Origin: Trichormus sp. M33_DOE_039 | GTDB taxonomy: Bacteria > Cyanobacteriota > Cyanobacteriia > Cyanobacteriales > Nostocaceae | Direction: 5' to 3' | Assembly: GCA_015296085.1 (NCBI GenBank) | Contig: DVDT01000039.1 | Span: 62,001-126,000, forward strand | Length of the DNA stretch: 64,000 bases | Shown: positions 47,041 through 57,101 of the stretch, piece after piece | Layout: each line of letters opens with the position of its first letter | How positions within the stretch are numbered: position 1 is the stretch's first letter | The notes under the pieces: model-generated | Database searches by the model: none | What the model saw: only the letters and a program-made list of their open reading frames with translations | Told to the model about the DNA's origin: nothing | Made by a program: the position numbers and the translations under genes

Positions 47041-47319
47041 ACTTATCGTTCGAGTCTATACCAACATTTACTATTTATTAGCGATTTTCAGCTATGTTGG
47101 CAATTAACCTAGAGAAATAGGGTATAGAAGAGATATTGTCTTTATTTGAGTCAATTTATCAGTAAACACACATCTCACTATATTTTTTAAAGCTGAAAAC
47201 TCATTCTCTGTTACCCTTCACCTGCAACCTCAATTGCGGTTACATAAATTGCAACAATCCCAATTTTGTCTTTTCCCTCAGTGATACTGAAATTAATTTC
47301 ATCTATCTGAGGGTTAACT

Positions 47320-48261
47320 ATGGCTATATCTATCACCCAAAAATTACCACACCAATCTGCTTTATTCGTGAGTGCGCTAGTAGGAGGCGCGATTTTTACT
47401 AGTTGTGCAGCCGCGCCTGACAACGTTGCTAGTAAAGCCTTACCACCAAGTGTGTTGGAAAACCAAGTGGCAAGTCAAGCAGCAATCTCCGCTGATACAA
47501 CTGGGAACGTAGCTGCAAACCCAGAAACCCCATCAGTACCGCGTAACCGTCCTCAATTGATCAAAAAAGCAGCTATGACTGTAGTTGTGGACTCCGTAGA
47601 TAAAAGTATTGATGCTGTCACAAAAATTATTACTAAACAGCAAGGGGATTTGATTAGTTTAAACGAACGCCAACCTACAAAAAGTAGCTCACGTCATACC
47701 GCATCCATACAGTTACGAATACCACAAAATCTTTTAGAAGCAACCATAGAAGAACTAACAAAATTAGGTACAGTTGAAAATCGTAATATTACGGCAGAAG
47801 ATGTAAGCAATCAATTAGTTGATTTTCAAGCCAGATTAACTAATCTACGTAAGACAGAAGCAAATCTGCAAAAAATTATGGATAAGGCTGGTTCAGTGAG
47901 AGATGTGTTAAGTGTTGCTCAAGAACTCAGCAATGTCAGACAAACTATTGAACAAATCGATGCTCAACTAAAAAGCTTACAAAATCAAGTTGCATATTCT
48001 ACCATTACTCTGAATCTAGAAGCCGCAGTTTCTAGTGCTAGCCCTCAACGAGCAGTAAATTCACAAATTTATGAAACTTGGAACAATTCTACGCAATCTT
48101 TAGCTAGTTTTACGGTTGGTTTATTAAAATTGGGTATCTGGTTAATAGTTTACAGTCCTTATGTGTTAATTTTGGCGGCTGGTGTTTACGGCTTACATCG
48201 TTGGCGGCGTAATCATCCACCCCGCTTAAACCAATCATCAGAATCAATCAATGGTCAATAG
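47320..48261 (+). CDS. DUF4349 lipoprotein
   Basis: 313 residues. The N-terminus has a lipobox (GAIFTSC, Cys29), so the mature protein is membrane-anchored. The DUF4349 region runs ~85-290: PQLIKKAAMTVVVDSVDKSI, the motif NITAEDVSNQLVDFQARLTNLR, then a coiled coil (~175-235), VAYSTITLNLE, a membrane helix at ~262-285 (LLKLGIWLIVYSPYVLILAA) and a basic tail HRWRRNHPPR. Family function unknown; it may sit with the coiled coil outside and the tail inside the cell. The upstream 279 bp is divergent to the aldo/keto reductase. Confidence 0.9.
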   Translation: MAISITQKLPHQSALFVSALVGGAIFTSCAAAPDNVASKALPPSVLENQVASQAAISADTTGNVAANPETPSVPRNRPQLIKKAAMTVVVDSVDKSIDAVTKIITKQQGDLISLNERQPTKSSSRHTASIQLRIPQNLLEATIEELTKLGTVENRNITAEDVSNQLVDFQARLTNLRKTEANLQKIMDKAGSVRDVLSVAQELSNVRQTIEQIDAQLKSLQNQVAYSTITLNLEAAVSSASPQRAVNSQIYETWNNSTQSLASFTVGLLKLGIWLIVYSPYVLILAAGVYGLHRWRRNHPPRLNQSSESINGQ

Positions 48262-48409
48262 TCATTAGTCATGAGGTTAAAAACTGTCACCCATTCCGCA
48301 TTCCCTGACTCAGTTGTGATTCTGGAGAATTGTACTAATTTAAACGAAATAATGGGACTGATGAATGCCAAGATCAAGATAAGGATGTCATAAGGGTATC
48401 GCCAGCACT

Positions 48410-49942
48410 ATGCCAGAACTACACCAATCAATTGCCCAGCACTATCATGAACGTACTAAATATGACCCTGAAACTCTTGCGGCTAAAAGTCAAAGGTTAG
48501 ACTGGGCTAAACAGCCAGTACCTTTTAAAGAATATAGAATTGGTTCTGACATAGACCTGAAACCTTACATCCAAGAAATTCCAGAGGCGTTTGTTAACGA
48601 CCCTAATGCCCAATGGTGGCAACGACTTTCACGGTTGTTATTTCGCAGTTATGGCTTAACTGCGAGAATGCCTTCTTTGGGTAATACAGTATATTTACGT
48701 TCTGCACCTAGTGCTGGGGGATTGTATCCGGCAGAAGTGTATTTAGTTTCTCGTGGTACACCGTTATTATCGCCGGGGTTGTATAACTATCAATGTCGCA
48801 CTCATTCATTGATGCACTATTGGGAAAATGATGCTTGGCAAGCGTTGCAAGAAGCCTGTTTTTGGCATCCGGCTTTAGAAAGTACCCAGTTAGCAATCAT
48901 TGTGACGGCGGTTTTTTATCGTTCTGCTTGGCGGTATGAAGATCGGGCTTATCGGCGAATTTGTCTAGATACAGGTCATTTGTTGGGCAATATAGAATTA
49001 GCTGGGGCGATTACCGATTATCGCCCACATTTGATTGGTGGTTTTATTGATGAAGCGGTTAATGATTTACTTTATATAGATCCTTTACAGGAAGGCGCGA
49101 TCGCTGTCTTACCTCTGGCAGACTTATTAGATATTCAGCAAAATTTACCATCAGGATGTACAGCTCTCCCTTCAGCCACAGAAACTAATTATCCCTACAT
49201 TCCTGATGGTGAATTACTAACATATTTTCATCGTCACACCCAAATTCCCGCAGGTATCACGGGCAAACTCAATTTACCTACAGTCAAACAAGCAAAATCC
49301 TTAGAAGATAAATATAATTTTCCTTTCTGTCTGAAAGTTCCCACCGCTACCAAACCTATTAATTGGGGAGAATATCTTGCTAATTTAGAAGTTACCATCC
49401 ATAAACGCCGTTCTACTCGCGCTTACAATGGTGAAGAATTGAGCTTCGATGAACTCAAAGCTTTACTAGATTTTACTTATCAACCGCAAAATTATATAGA
49501 TCAAAATCTTGACCCTGCACCTGATTACTTTGACTTAAATTTAATCCAAACATTCATTGCTGTTGGCGGTGTCAAAGGATTAGAAACTGGTTGTTATTAT
49601 TACGCTCCTAAAGCTCAAGAATTACGGCAAATTCGGTTTAAGAACTTCCGCCGAGAGTTACATTTTCTGTGTTTGGGACAGGAACTAGGGCGGGATGCCG
49701 CAGCTGTAGTGTTTCATACAGCTGATCTCAAATCGGCTATTGCCGAATATGGCGATCGCGTTTATCGTTACTTACACCTGGATGCTGGTCATTTAGGACA
49801 ACGCCTGAATTTAGCTGCTATTCAACTCAATTTAGGTGTCAGTGGTATTGGTGGTTTTTTTGATGATCAGGTAAATGAAGTTTTAGGCATTCCTGCGGAT
49901 GAAGCCGTTCTGTACATCACTACTTTAGGTCGTCCACGTTAA
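48410..49942 (+). CDS. SagB/ThcOx-type double nitroreductase domain oxidoreductase
   Basis: 510 residues with two homologous nitroreductase-fold halves. Half 1 (~15-250): LSRLLFRSYGLTARMPS, then SAPSAGGLYPAEVYLVS; half 2 (~330-505): IHKRRSTRAYNGEELSFDEL, then YYYAPKAQELRQIRFKN and NLGVSGIGGFFDDQVNEVLGI. Each half ends in the GHLLGNIELA / GHLGQRLNLAA helix and a GGFxDxxVN pattern. SagB and ThcOx proteins oxidise azolines to azoles in peptide natural product clusters using FMN. No YcaO or precursor gene is in this window, so this is an orphan whose real role is unknown. Widespread in cyanobacteria. Confidence 0.88.
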   Translation: MPELHQSIAQHYHERTKYDPETLAAKSQRLDWAKQPVPFKEYRIGSDIDLKPYIQEIPEAFVNDPNAQWWQRLSRLLFRSYGLTARMPSLGNTVYLRSAPSAGGLYPAEVYLVSRGTPLLSPGLYNYQCRTHSLMHYWENDAWQALQEACFWHPALESTQLAIIVTAVFYRSAWRYEDRAYRRICLDTGHLLGNIELAGAITDYRPHLIGGFIDEAVNDLLYIDPLQEGAIAVLPLADLLDIQQNLPSGCTALPSATETNYPYIPDGELLTYFHRHTQIPAGITGKLNLPTVKQAKSLEDKYNFPFCLKVPTATKPINWGEYLANLEVTIHKRRSTRAYNGEELSFDELKALLDFTYQPQNYIDQNLDPAPDYFDLNLIQTFIAVGGVKGLETGCYYYAPKAQELRQIRFKNFRRELHFLCLGQELGRDAAAVVFHTADLKSAIAEYGDRVYRYLHLDAGHLGQRLNLAAIQLNLGVSGIGGFFDDQVNEVLGIPADEAVLYITTLGRPR

Positions 49943-50558
49943 AATAAACCGCCAAGCTGTACACAAGAGGTAGTAAGTAGCCGTCGTGAACTGCGTACAT
50001 CAGAAAACATGAAAAAGTCTTTCCCACCCCTACACCCCTTTTTCAATTCGGAGGTTCGGTGAGGCTTGATCGCAGCACCTCAGCTGAATAAAGAGAAAAA
50101 CTCACACAGCAGAAAGTCATGTTCAAGGTCTGCTTTATTGATTACATTTACTCACAATCTGCTGTAAATGCTGAATCGATTGCCAGATTTAATTGGCTGG
50201 AGAAAAGATACGACGGTCAAAGACTCGCCTTTGCTGCGGAACACTCTGCGAACAGCGATCGCAATACTTTGCAATTACTTTAGCAAGTAGTTAAATATAA
50301 TTAGTATTAATTAGCACGTTTTTTTATCAATTAGACTACGATTACTGACTACAGTGTTGTGTTACTTCACAAGTATCCTATCCGTATGTTCACAATATAG
50401 TCAAGCCTAACTTTATGTGCCAATAATATTAGTGAATTCATAGATAGGTTAGTATAGAAAAAATGTAGTTATTCACTACTACATATAACTGTAGATATTA
50501 AAATTAAGTAATCTTAAGTAAATCATAAAATCTTAATATAACTAGCAATCGAGCAATA
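49943..50558. other. Gene-free region upstream of the light-sensor kinase
   Basis: 616 bases without a supported gene. The left part (to about 50290) holds repeat-like modules (GTCGTGAACTGCGTACATCAG, GAGGTTCGGTGAGGC) and one GCGATCGC; the right part is AT-rich. GTAGTtattcACTAC (50464-50478) is a short inverted repeat and could be regulatory. The kinase promoter must lie here. Confidence 0.4.
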
Positions 50559-53006
50559 ATGTCGTTACCAGATCATGAGAACCAACGTCTCCAATTATTA
50601 CGATCATATAAAATTTTAGATACACCACCAGAAGAAATTTTTGATAATTTAGTACAAATTGCAGCTGATATTTGTGAAACACCAATTGCTTTGATTAGCT
50701 TTATCGATACTGATAGAGAATGGTTTAAATCTAAGCTAGGGATAAATGAGTCAGAAATACCCCGCAGTAATAGTTTGGGAAATTATACGATTTCACAAAA
50801 AGAAATATTAATTATTCCAGATATTTTGCAAGATGATAGGTTGGGGAATAATCTCTTTGTTTTGTCTAAATCTCATGTACGTTTCTATGCCGGAATTCCT
50901 TTAATTACTGCCGACGGCGCGCCGATAGGTAGTTTAGCTGTTATGGATTTTGTGCCGCGCCAATTGAACCATAAAATCCCACGTATATTATATAGATTAG
51001 CTAGCCAAGTAATGAGGCAGATTGAATCACACAAAGATAAAATAAATCACCTTCAAGAACTTAAAAATGTTAAGAACTCGCTACAAGTTACTGAAGCCAG
51101 GCTGAGAGGGATTATTGAAGCTATTCCCGTGCCATTAATTATTTCACGGGTAGCAGATGGCTTAATTTTATATACCAACTCAGAATTCCTTCATAAGTTC
51201 AAGTTAACTACAGATAGTTTAGTTAGTCGAGGTATTTCAGAGTTATATCAAAATGCAGATGATCAACAAAAAATTTTAGCTGCTCTGACTCAAAATGGTT
51301 CTCTGGTCAATTATGATATTCAATTTAAGCGCGCAGATGGTACTTTTTTCTGGGCTATTGCATCTCTACAATACTTAAGATTTAACAATGAATATGCTAT
51401 TTTAACTATACTTTATGACATTACTGAGCGGAAAAATGCTGAAGCAAAATTGCAAGAGCAAAATTCTTTTTTGCAAGGTATTTTTACACATATTCCTCTC
51501 ATGATTGCCCTTGTGAATACCGACGGTACAGTGGAATGGGTAAATCAAGAATTAGAAAGACTATTAGGTGTAAGTTTGCAGGATTTTCAAACACGTGATG
51601 TCTTAGCGGAATTATACCCTGATCCTGAATATTATCAGTCTGTCATCAATTGTATTCAGTCTGCTGATCGATCTTGGGGCGACTTTAAAACTTTGTTATC
51701 AAATGGTCGATTAATAGATACATCCTGGACAAATGTTAGACTTCCCAATGGTCAAACTATTGGGATTGGACAGGATATTACAGCACGCAAACAAACCGAG
51801 CGCACGCTCAAAGCTCAGGCTGAACGAGAGCAACTCATGCGAACAGTCGCGCAAAGAATACATAAATCGTTAAATCTTCAGGAGATTCTCAATGCCACAG
51901 TGCAAGAGGTGCGAGATTTACTAGAAGTGGACAGAGTTGTAGTTTATCAGTTTGCTCCAGATATGAGCGGCAAAATCGTTGCTGAGTCAGTAGAACCTGG
52001 ATGGAAAATTTCTTTAGGTACAGACGTTAAAGATACTTGTTTTCAAATAGGTGGCGGGGCGGAATATTACCAGGGTCATAAACGCGCGATCGCTAATATC
52101 TATGAAGCGGGGCTAACTAATTGTCACATTAATTTATTAGAACAATTTCAAGTCAAAGCCAATTTAGTCGTACCCATTTTACTAGAAATGGGAGAAAGTA
52201 ATATTCGTTCTCGCCTTTGGGGTCTGCTGGTAGCACACCAATGTTCCGCGCCTAGAAACTGGGAAGAAAATGAACTAGATTTACTTGACCAACTTTCTGT
52301 TCCCATTGCGATCGCTATTCAACAATCTTGTATATTTCAGCAAGCGCATAATGAATTAGCAGAGAGACAAAAAGCGGAAATTAATTTAAGAAACGCCTTG
52401 GCTGAAAAAGAAGTTTTGTTGAAAGAAGTTCATCACCGAGTAAAAAATAATTTGCAGATAGTTTCTGGATTATTACAGTTGCAGTCACAAACACTCAAAG
52501 AACCAGAATTAATTAAAACTCTTAGAGATAGTCAGAACCGAATTGAATCAATATCGATGGTTCATAAAAACTTATATACTTCTGCAAATATAGGGCAAAT
52601 TAATATTGCTGAATATATTGAGAATTTAGTAACCAGTATTCTGATCTCCTACCACATAGCACCAGGAAAAGTCATTTTAGAGAATGATATTAGTTCCATT
52701 GACTTGAACATTGATCAAGCGATCGCCTGTGGTTTAATCATCAACGAACTTATGTCTAATTCTCTCAAATACGCTTTTAATAAGCAAGAAACAGGCAAAA
52801 TTTCCATTACTTTGCATTGTATAGATGAAAATATCGAGATGACTATTCAAGATAATGGTGTAGGGCTACCAAAAGATTTAGATTGGAGAAACACAAATTC
52901 TTTGGGTCTTTCTTTAGTGCATGATTTAACCCTAGAACAATTAGAAGGTAATGTTACTGTACAATGTCTGAATGGTACATTATTTAAAATCAGTTTTCCC
53001 AAATAA
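50559..53006 (+). CDS. Cyanobacteriochrome-type histidine kinase (GAF-PAS-PAS-GAF-HisKA_2)
   Basis: 815 residues, no membrane helix. Domains: GAF1 ~15-155 (LLRSYKILDTPPEEIFDNLVQ; no bilin Cys), PAS ~185-300, PAS ~305-415, GAF2 ~435-600, and a HisKA_2/HATPase unit ~610-815 with VHHRVKNNLQI (His625/626) and the N-box NELMSNSLKYAF. GAF2 carries the canonical bilin Cys522 in NCHINLL followed by QFQVKANLVVPI, plus a second Cys494 in KDTCFQ, the DXCF motif. These two Cys define DXCF-type cyanobacteriochromes, which bind phycocyanobilin/phycoviolobilin and sense blue to green light. A 29-bp gap leads to the REC-PAS kinase gene. Confidence 0.85.
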   Translation: MSLPDHENQRLQLLRSYKILDTPPEEIFDNLVQIAADICETPIALISFIDTDREWFKSKLGINESEIPRSNSLGNYTISQKEILIIPDILQDDRLGNNLFVLSKSHVRFYAGIPLITADGAPIGSLAVMDFVPRQLNHKIPRILYRLASQVMRQIESHKDKINHLQELKNVKNSLQVTEARLRGIIEAIPVPLIISRVADGLILYTNSEFLHKFKLTTDSLVSRGISELYQNADDQQKILAALTQNGSLVNYDIQFKRADGTFFWAIASLQYLRFNNEYAILTILYDITERKNAEAKLQEQNSFLQGIFTHIPLMIALVNTDGTVEWVNQELERLLGVSLQDFQTRDVLAELYPDPEYYQSVINCIQSADRSWGDFKTLLSNGRLIDTSWTNVRLPNGQTIGIGQDITARKQTERTLKAQAEREQLMRTVAQRIHKSLNLQEILNATVQEVRDLLEVDRVVVYQFAPDMSGKIVAESVEPGWKISLGTDVKDTCFQIGGGAEYYQGHKRAIANIYEAGLTNCHINLLEQFQVKANLVVPILLEMGESNIRSRLWGLLVAHQCSAPRNWEENELDLLDQLSVPIAIAIQQSCIFQQAHNELAERQKAEINLRNALAEKEVLLKEVHHRVKNNLQIVSGLLQLQSQTLKEPELIKTLRDSQNRIESISMVHKNLYTSANIGQINIAEYIENLVTSILISYHIAPGKVILENDISSIDLNIDQAIACGLIINELMSNSLKYAFNKQETGKISITLHCIDENIEMTIQDNGVGLPKDLDWRNTNSLGLSLVHDLTLEQLEGNVTVQCLNGTLFKISFPK

Positions 53007-53035
53007 TTTATTATCGATTAATTGAAAAGTTAGCA

Positions 53036-54553
53036 ATGACAGCGACAAAAATTTTAGTAGTTGAAGATGAAGTAATTGTAGCTAGAACTATTACTAGTCA
53101 GCTTGGTCAGCTAGGATATGATGTTATAGGTACAGCATCTTCTGGGAAAGTAGCGATCGCTAAGGCATTAGAAGCTAAACCAGAGTTAGTTTTAATGGAT
53201 ATCATCCTCAAAGGTGAAATGGATGGTATCGATACTGCTAGTTACATTCGAGAGCATTTAGATATTCCGGTAATTTTTCTCACGGCTTACGGGGATGATA
53301 ATACCTTACAGCGGGCTAAAATTACCCAACCTTTTGGTTACATTGTTAAACCCTTCACTTCTAAAGATTTACGTATAGCCATAGAGATTGGTCTATTAAA
53401 ACATCGTTTAGAACGAGATATTAGAGAAAATCGTGATCAATTGGCAACTTTATTAAATTCCATTAGTGATGCTGTAATTGCTACTGACGAGCAGGGAATG
53501 ATCACATTTATGAATCCTGCGGCTGAGTCTTTAACTGGTTGGTATCAAAAAGATGTTTTAGGAAAAGATATATCGCAAATTTTTCATCTGATTGATGAAA
53601 TTACAGACAGTAAAATAGAAAATCCTGTCACCAAAGTTTTAAGAGAGCAACAGGTAGTTTACTTAGACGAATTCACATCTTTAATCACCAAAGAAGGTAA
53701 AAAAGTTCCCATCGGTGATAGTGCTTCTCCAATCATGGGATTAACTAATCAAATTAATGGTGTTGTCATCGTTTTTTGGGATCTCAGTGAACGAAGAAAA
53801 ACGGAACTACTAGAACAGGCATTACGTAAAGAGCGAGAAGTTAACTATCTTAAATCTTTATTTATATCTACGGTATCTCATGAATTTCGCAATCCCTTAA
53901 GCGTAATTCAAACCGCAGTTGAATTAATAGAACTACAAGGAGAAAATTTAACAGAAGCTAAAAAAAATACTTATTTAAGAAGAATTAAACTAGCAGTGCA
54001 ATCCATGAAGAATTTGATGGAAGATGTGCTGTTTATGGGTAAAACAGAAGCAAACAAGCTGGAATGTCATCCCGAAAGATTGAATTTAAAGGAATTTTGC
54101 CTAGAGCTAGTTGAAGAATTTACTTCTGTAATCACTAGTGGTCATGAAATAATTTTTACCTGTTGTGGTGAAATAACAGATGCTTATGTGGATGAACAAC
54201 TTTTAAATTATATGTTAGTCAATCTATTGTCTAACGCAGTCAAGTATTCTCCGCATAATGAAATTATTAGGCTTGACTTAATCTGTGACCGTAATACTAA
54301 TGTAGCGATTTTTAAAATTGCAGACGAAGGAATCGGTATTCCAGAAGCAGACCAATTACGTCTATTTGAATCTTTTTATCGAGCTTCTAATACTCAATCA
54401 ATCCAGGGTACTGGACTTGGTTTAGTCATAGTTAAAAGATGCGTAGAAGCTCATCAAGGCACAATTACTTTCAACAGTCGAGAAGGTCAGGGAACTACAT
54501 TTACTATCACATTACCTTTAGAGGGGAATGGGGATGTAGCAAAGAAAAACTAA
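53036..54553 (+). CDS. Response regulator/hybrid histidine kinase (REC-PAS-HisKA-HATPase)
   Basis: 505 residues. Receiver ~1-125: Asp9-11 pocket (VVEDEVIV), phosphoacceptor Asp55 (LVLMDIILKGEMDG), and Lys in YIVKPF. PAS ~135-255 (LNSISDAVIATDEQGMITFM). The HisKA domain has His282 in ISTVSHEFRNPLSVIQ, and the ATPase has NLLSNAVKYSP, DEGIGIP and GTGLGLVIVK. A receiver at the N-terminus fused to a kinase suggests a relay: phosphate or signal from the cyanobacteriochrome kinase may modulate this kinase. It is 29 bp downstream, so almost certainly in the same operon. Ten bases separate its end from the convergent DUF3769 gene. Confidence 0.9.
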   Translation: MTATKILVVEDEVIVARTITSQLGQLGYDVIGTASSGKVAIAKALEAKPELVLMDIILKGEMDGIDTASYIREHLDIPVIFLTAYGDDNTLQRAKITQPFGYIVKPFTSKDLRIAIEIGLLKHRLERDIRENRDQLATLLNSISDAVIATDEQGMITFMNPAAESLTGWYQKDVLGKDISQIFHLIDEITDSKIENPVTKVLREQQVVYLDEFTSLITKEGKKVPIGDSASPIMGLTNQINGVVIVFWDLSERRKTELLEQALRKEREVNYLKSLFISTVSHEFRNPLSVIQTAVELIELQGENLTEAKKNTYLRRIKLAVQSMKNLMEDVLFMGKTEANKLECHPERLNLKEFCLELVEEFTSVITSGHEIIFTCCGEITDAYVDEQLLNYMLVNLLSNAVKYSPHNEIIRLDLICDRNTNVAIFKIADEGIGIPEADQLRLFESFYRASNTQSIQGTGLGLVIVKRCVEAHQGTITFNSREGQGTTFTITLPLEGNGDVAKKN

Positions 54554-54563
54554 TAACTAATAT

Positions 54564-57101
54564 TTAATTTTCTTGTCTGACTCCACCCACTACTGATCTG
54601 ACTTCGCCGTCAGAAAATGGATCTGTCCCACCAGTCCAGTTAAAGTCACTAATCCGAATGCTGAAACCGCCCAATTCCAGTACAGGATTGTAGCGTAAGG
54701 TAATACCATAGGTACGACGGCTATATTCCACAATGTAGTCAGTGCTACTTTGTTCACCTGTTTCTAAGTTAATTGATGTTTGAAAGCCTAAACGCACAGG
54801 CCCATAGATTTGTTGCGATATCCCTGCACTCAACACTTGATTATCAACAGAGCGGTCGAATAAAAATGGTGATAGACCACTGTTAATTCCCTGGGAGTAA
54901 AAAATATTAAAGGCGGTATAGTCTAAAAACGGTCGAGAAAAGTGTCCGATTTGCCCGATTAAACCGACTGTACCAATGAGAGTGCTTTGATTATCACCAT
55001 TGGTGTAATAACTAGTAGTGCCGGTCACTCCAGTGACAGCTTGCAGGTAAGGCACTACTGGTCTAGGGGTATATCTTAATCCCTCTGTGGCTGTAGCTGC
55101 TAGCGGTTTTCCCTGCCATAGTAAAAATCCTCTACTGAGAGCAACACTAGTTTGGAAACGCCCTAGGGAAATGCGATTATTCTCCCGGATTGGCTCTAAC
55201 AAGTCTTGGCGGTCTGTGTTGGCGTTAATATACTGTGCGCCTGCTTGATAGCTGAGATTAATCCCACTGTTACCTAAAGGAATGTTCGGCGAGATAATTA
55301 CACCCCCCAAGCTACTTTGGACGGTTTGGAAACCGAGTGTACCGTTATAGAGGCGATCGCGGTAGCTATATTCCCAGGTTAAAATGTGCGGGTTAACATC
55401 ACCCAAAGTCTGACGCAATCGCAAACTTGCCTTGAGATTTTGGTCTACCTCATCTAAGTCAAAGCTGGTTAGCTCCCCAGAACCCTGAAGGATAGCTTTG
55501 GGACTCAAAATTGCGTTTAATCTCGCTTTCACCCCAAATAGTGAAGAGACATCATCTTCGCCTTGTACGGCTTTCTGCACGAAAAATTGGGGTGTGACCT
55601 GTAGACGTGCTTGGTCTGTATCAACGATGGTAAAACCCCGTTCCAAAAATAACCCTCCCCGTTTATCACCATCGAAGCCAGGGGAAACAATCAAAGGTGT
55701 CGTATTTCGCTCTCGACGGTCGATTGTCTGCTGATTGACGGGGATGGGTAAAGTAAAACCTTGGTCAAATACTAGGCGTTGTCGCTCAGTTTTAATCCTG
55801 TCAATCAGGGGAGCTTCCCGCGTTAATGTTACTTTATCCGCCCGTAATTCTAGTTCTGGGGGGGAAAAGGGGTCATTAGTAATGCGAACGTTTCTTGCTT
55901 GCCAACCACGGGGATAAAACTCAATTTGTCTAGCTTCAAATCGCAGTCGCTTCACCTCACCCCCACTTTTTGGCGGGGGAAGATTTCTAGCGTCTGCTGT
56001 ACCACCAAAACTAAATTCAATACCGCCGGGACTGCTAACGCCTGTAGTGGGTTGATTGGCGCGGATGCGATCGCTCGGTGGACTGGTGGGGACTCCTCCG
56101 GCTGTAACATCACTGGGTAAGAAAGCAAAATCGCTGGATGCTGTGGGGACGTTAATCTCACCTCTGCCGTTTTCTAGTTCCCCACTGTCTTGTAAAAAAT
56201 TATAGGTAAAACGTTCTCCCCGTAATACTTGGTCGCCCCTGGTGAGTGCAACATTACCTTCTCCTGCCGCGATTAAGTTGTCTAAATTAACTTGCACGCG
56301 ATCGGCATCTACTACCGCGCCATCAAACCGCACCACCACATTACCTTCAGCTGTCACAATCCGCCGTTGCTCGTCGTATTCTTGGCGATCTGATGTGACT
56401 TCTACAATTCGGGTTCGCACTGCTGGGGTATTAGGTGCAGGTTGATTTTGTGCGTTGCTGGGGGGAAATTTTACAGAGGATGGGACTGAAGGTGGATTTG
56501 TGGTACTGCGGGATTTAAACTCAATAACATTTTGAACTGGTTGGTTCGTAGGCGCGTTATCAGTAGCAGTGACCGAGAGATTCATACTCTCCCCAGACTT
56601 CTGTAAGGAAATATGATCTTTTTGTTCCTGCTTGGTGGAATTCTCAGCGATGACTGGCGTTGGATTGCTAACTTTGGGTGCTACCTGAACAGAAGAATCT
56701 ACTGGTTTCTGAATAGGATAACCAATTACTAGTGGTTGTCCTAAATTAGCTGCACTATGATTAGCTGCACTATGAGTAGTCAGAGGAGAAAATTCTGGAG
56801 CGAAAGCTTCTGGTGTACTGGTAACTACTGATTTTTGCGTAGCTGATAAATTATCTGATTGATCATTGGTAGCAGCATCCCTAACTTCCTCTATCTGTTG
56901 AGCATTTTCACTAGGTGATGGTGTGTTAACAGTGTTAGCGATTGGAAATTCTTGATTTACGGGAGAGGTTTCTTTAGGGTTACTGCTGTCAACGTTGTTA
57001 ACTAAAGAAAATTGGTGATTACTTGCAGAAACAGTGGAATTTGCAGGTTTTATGGGTTCAACAAGAGGTGGTGGTGTTGGGGGAAGAACGGGATGAAGCA
57101 T
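54564..57101 (-). CDS. LptD/OstA-like outer membrane protein (DUF3769)
   Basis: 845 residues from ATG 57101 (MLHPVLPPTPPPLVEP). The first ~240 residues are Pro/Ser/Thr/Asn-rich and disordered. Residues ~240-300 hold a LptA/OstA-like strand repeat, EYDEQRRIVTAEGNVVVRFD followed by GAVVDADRVQVNL. The rest (~380-840) is beta-rich and ends in a strand with aromatic residues, as in a beta-barrel; DUF3769 is the cyanobacterial version of LptD, which inserts lipopolysaccharide into the outer membrane. I see no signal peptide at the N-terminus, which is unusual and hints that the start or export route differs. Divergence from psbI is not relevant as both lie on the minus strand. Confidence 0.85.
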   Translation of the reverse strand: MLHPVLPPTPPPLVEPIKPANSTVSASNHQFSLVNNVDSSNPKETSPVNQEFPIANTVNTPSPSENAQQIEEVRDAATNDQSDNLSATQKSVVTSTPEAFAPEFSPLTTHSAANHSAANLGQPLVIGYPIQKPVDSSVQVAPKVSNPTPVIAENSTKQEQKDHISLQKSGESMNLSVTATDNAPTNQPVQNVIEFKSRSTTNPPSVPSSVKFPPSNAQNQPAPNTPAVRTRIVEVTSDRQEYDEQRRIVTAEGNVVVRFDGAVVDADRVQVNLDNLIAAGEGNVALTRGDQVLRGERFTYNFLQDSGELENGRGEINVPTASSDFAFLPSDVTAGGVPTSPPSDRIRANQPTTGVSSPGGIEFSFGGTADARNLPPPKSGGEVKRLRFEARQIEFYPRGWQARNVRITNDPFSPPELELRADKVTLTREAPLIDRIKTERQRLVFDQGFTLPIPVNQQTIDRRERNTTPLIVSPGFDGDKRGGLFLERGFTIVDTDQARLQVTPQFFVQKAVQGEDDVSSLFGVKARLNAILSPKAILQGSGELTSFDLDEVDQNLKASLRLRQTLGDVNPHILTWEYSYRDRLYNGTLGFQTVQSSLGGVIISPNIPLGNSGINLSYQAGAQYINANTDRQDLLEPIRENNRISLGRFQTSVALSRGFLLWQGKPLAATATEGLRYTPRPVVPYLQAVTGVTGTTSYYTNGDNQSTLIGTVGLIGQIGHFSRPFLDYTAFNIFYSQGINSGLSPFLFDRSVDNQVLSAGISQQIYGPVRLGFQTSINLETGEQSSTDYIVEYSRRTYGITLRYNPVLELGGFSIRISDFNWTGGTDPFSDGEVRSVVGGVRQEN

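Noticed and set aside
50464-50481. NtcA-type site (GTA-N8-TAC) upstream of the light-sensor kinase
   Set aside because: The spacing is nine, not eight, between GTA and TAC, so it does not fit the NtcA consensus.
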